Assembly: GCF_003570905.1 (NCBI RefSeq)
Contig: NZ_QXJM01000023.1
Span: 1-64,000 of the forward strand
Origin: Cohnella faecalis
GTDB lineage: Bacteria; Bacillota; Bacilli; Paenibacillales; Paenibacillaceae
Direction of reading: 5' to 3'
Length of the DNA stretch: 64,000 bases
The notes under the pieces were generated by a model. The model made no database searches and was not told the origin of the DNA. It worked only from the letters and a program-made list of their open reading frames with translations. Made by a program: the position numbers and the translations under genes. This document shows, piece after piece, positions 63,410-64,000 of the stretch (position 1 is its first letter; the number at the start of each line of letters is the position of its first letter).

Positions 63410-64000
63410 AGCTGATGCAGTTGTACGCCTCGCTGAAATCGGATTTGCAGGCGATTGAAGACGATATGTCGCGGACGGTTACGTCCGATATGCCGACACT
63501 TAGCGAAGCGTCCCAGCATTTGATGAAAGCGGGGGGGAAGCGGCTTCGCCCCGTATTCGTGCTGTTGTCCGGCAAATTCGGCCGCTACTCTCTCGACACA
63601 GTCAAAAAGGTAGCCGTTCCGTTGGAGCTCATCCATATGGCTACTCTCGTTCATGACGACGTCATCGACGATGCCGAAACCCGACGCGGGCAGCTCACGG
63701 TCAAGTCCAAGTGGGACAATCGGATCGCGATGTACACGGGCGATTTCATCTACGCGAAAGCGCTGACGGTAGTGAGCGAGCTGGGCAATCCGCGAATTCA
63801 TCAGGTTTTGTCCAATGCCATTGTCCAAATGTGCATCGGCGAAATGGAGCAGGTTCGCGATTTTTTCGAGACCGACCAAAGCATTCGCAACTATTTGCTG
63901 CGTATTCGCCGCAAGACGGCGCTGCTCATCGCGATCAGCTGCCAGTTGGGTGCATTGGCGACCGATGCTCCCAAGCGCCACAGCGACGCACTCTACCGAT
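63406..64000 (+). CDS. hepT: Heptaprenyl diphosphate synthase component II (5' part)
   Basis: Catalytic trans-prenyltransferase subunit, runs off the right edge after ~198 codons. KAGGKRLRPVFVLLSGKFGR, then the first Asp-rich motif in TLVHDDVIDDAETRRG (Asp84, Asp85, Asp88), YTGDFIYAKALTVVSELGNP and GEMEQVRDFFETDQ. Works with HepS. ATG overlaps the mqnA stop. Confidence 0.93.
   Translation, partial: MKLMQLYASLKSDLQAIEDDMSRTVTSDMPTLSEASQHLMKAGGKRLRPVFVLLSGKFGRYSLDTVKKVAVPLELIHMATLVHDDVIDDAETRRGQLTVKSKWDNRIAMYTGDFIYAKALTVVSELGNPRIHQVLSNAIVQMCIGEMEQVRDFFETDQSIRNYLLRIRRKTALLIAISCQLGALATDAPKRHSDALYR

Noticed and set aside
1-64000. Prophage, transposase or integrase genes
   Set aside because: None of the reading frames shows such a protein; accessory content is regulators, transporters and repeats.

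Overview
The window is a ~64 kb stretch of a GC-rich, endospore-forming Bacillota genome, most likely Paenibacillaceae (Cohnella or Paenibacillus type). The placement rests on sporulation genes (ytfJ, dacB, spmAB, ypeB, spoVIF-like, spoIVA), on mtrB/TRAP and a ResABCDE cluster, and on a gene order that follows the Bacillus subtilis rib - scpAB - ytfIJ/dacB/spm - rluB - res - serA - mecA - prsW - ypeB - cmk - rpsA-like - der - plsY/gpsA - spoIVA - hbs - mtrB - hepS/menG/hepT backbone. The menaquinone genes are of the futalosine type (mqnA, UbiA-like, UbiX-like), as in Paenibacillus and unlike B. subtilis. No phage, plasmid or transposase gene was seen.

Layout. 0-5.7 kb is an accessory block: an aminotransferase, a PPOX-family flavoprotein divergent from a MocR-type regulator, an AraC regulator, a short interspersed-repeat array, and broken MarR and chemoreceptor remnants. 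5.8-10.2 kb is one giant Lhr-type helicase. 10.2-14.4 kb is an FMN-riboswitch-controlled riboflavin operon (ribD-ribE-ribBA-ribH). 14.4-19.7 kb carries scpAB, ytfI/ytfJ, dacB and spmAB. A nickel/cobalt permease is inserted on the minus strand, followed by rluB and resABCDE (to 27.65 kb). A 21-copy tandem array fills the gap to minus-strand serA. 30.7-39.9 kb holds small membrane proteins, two intramembrane-protease families (CPBP, PrsW), a deacetylase lipoprotein, mecA, ypeB (without sleB), a PilZ protein, cmk and plsC. 40-53.3 kb holds the S1-domain protein, mntH, der-plsY-gpsA, a ferredoxin/nucleotidyltransferase-like mini-cluster, a MarR-MFS pair and spoIVA. 53.3-57.8 kb is an 8-copy tandem array and a sugar ABC transporter. 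57.9-64 kb is hbs, tRNA-Pro, mtrB and the menaquinone/heptaprenyl cluster, which runs off the right edge inside hepT.

Two window-wide patterns stand out. First, three unrelated intergenic repeat arrays (about 4.42-4.60, 27.75-28.82 and 53.40-53.79 kb) all have a 51-52 bp period, and each lies in a gap bounded upstream by an intrinsic terminator. Second, at least a dozen reading frames are broken. Where the break can be located precisely it is usually one base lost in a homopolymer, even in genes expected to be essential (cmk, resB, resC, hepS), so most of these look like sequence errors and not true pseudogenes.
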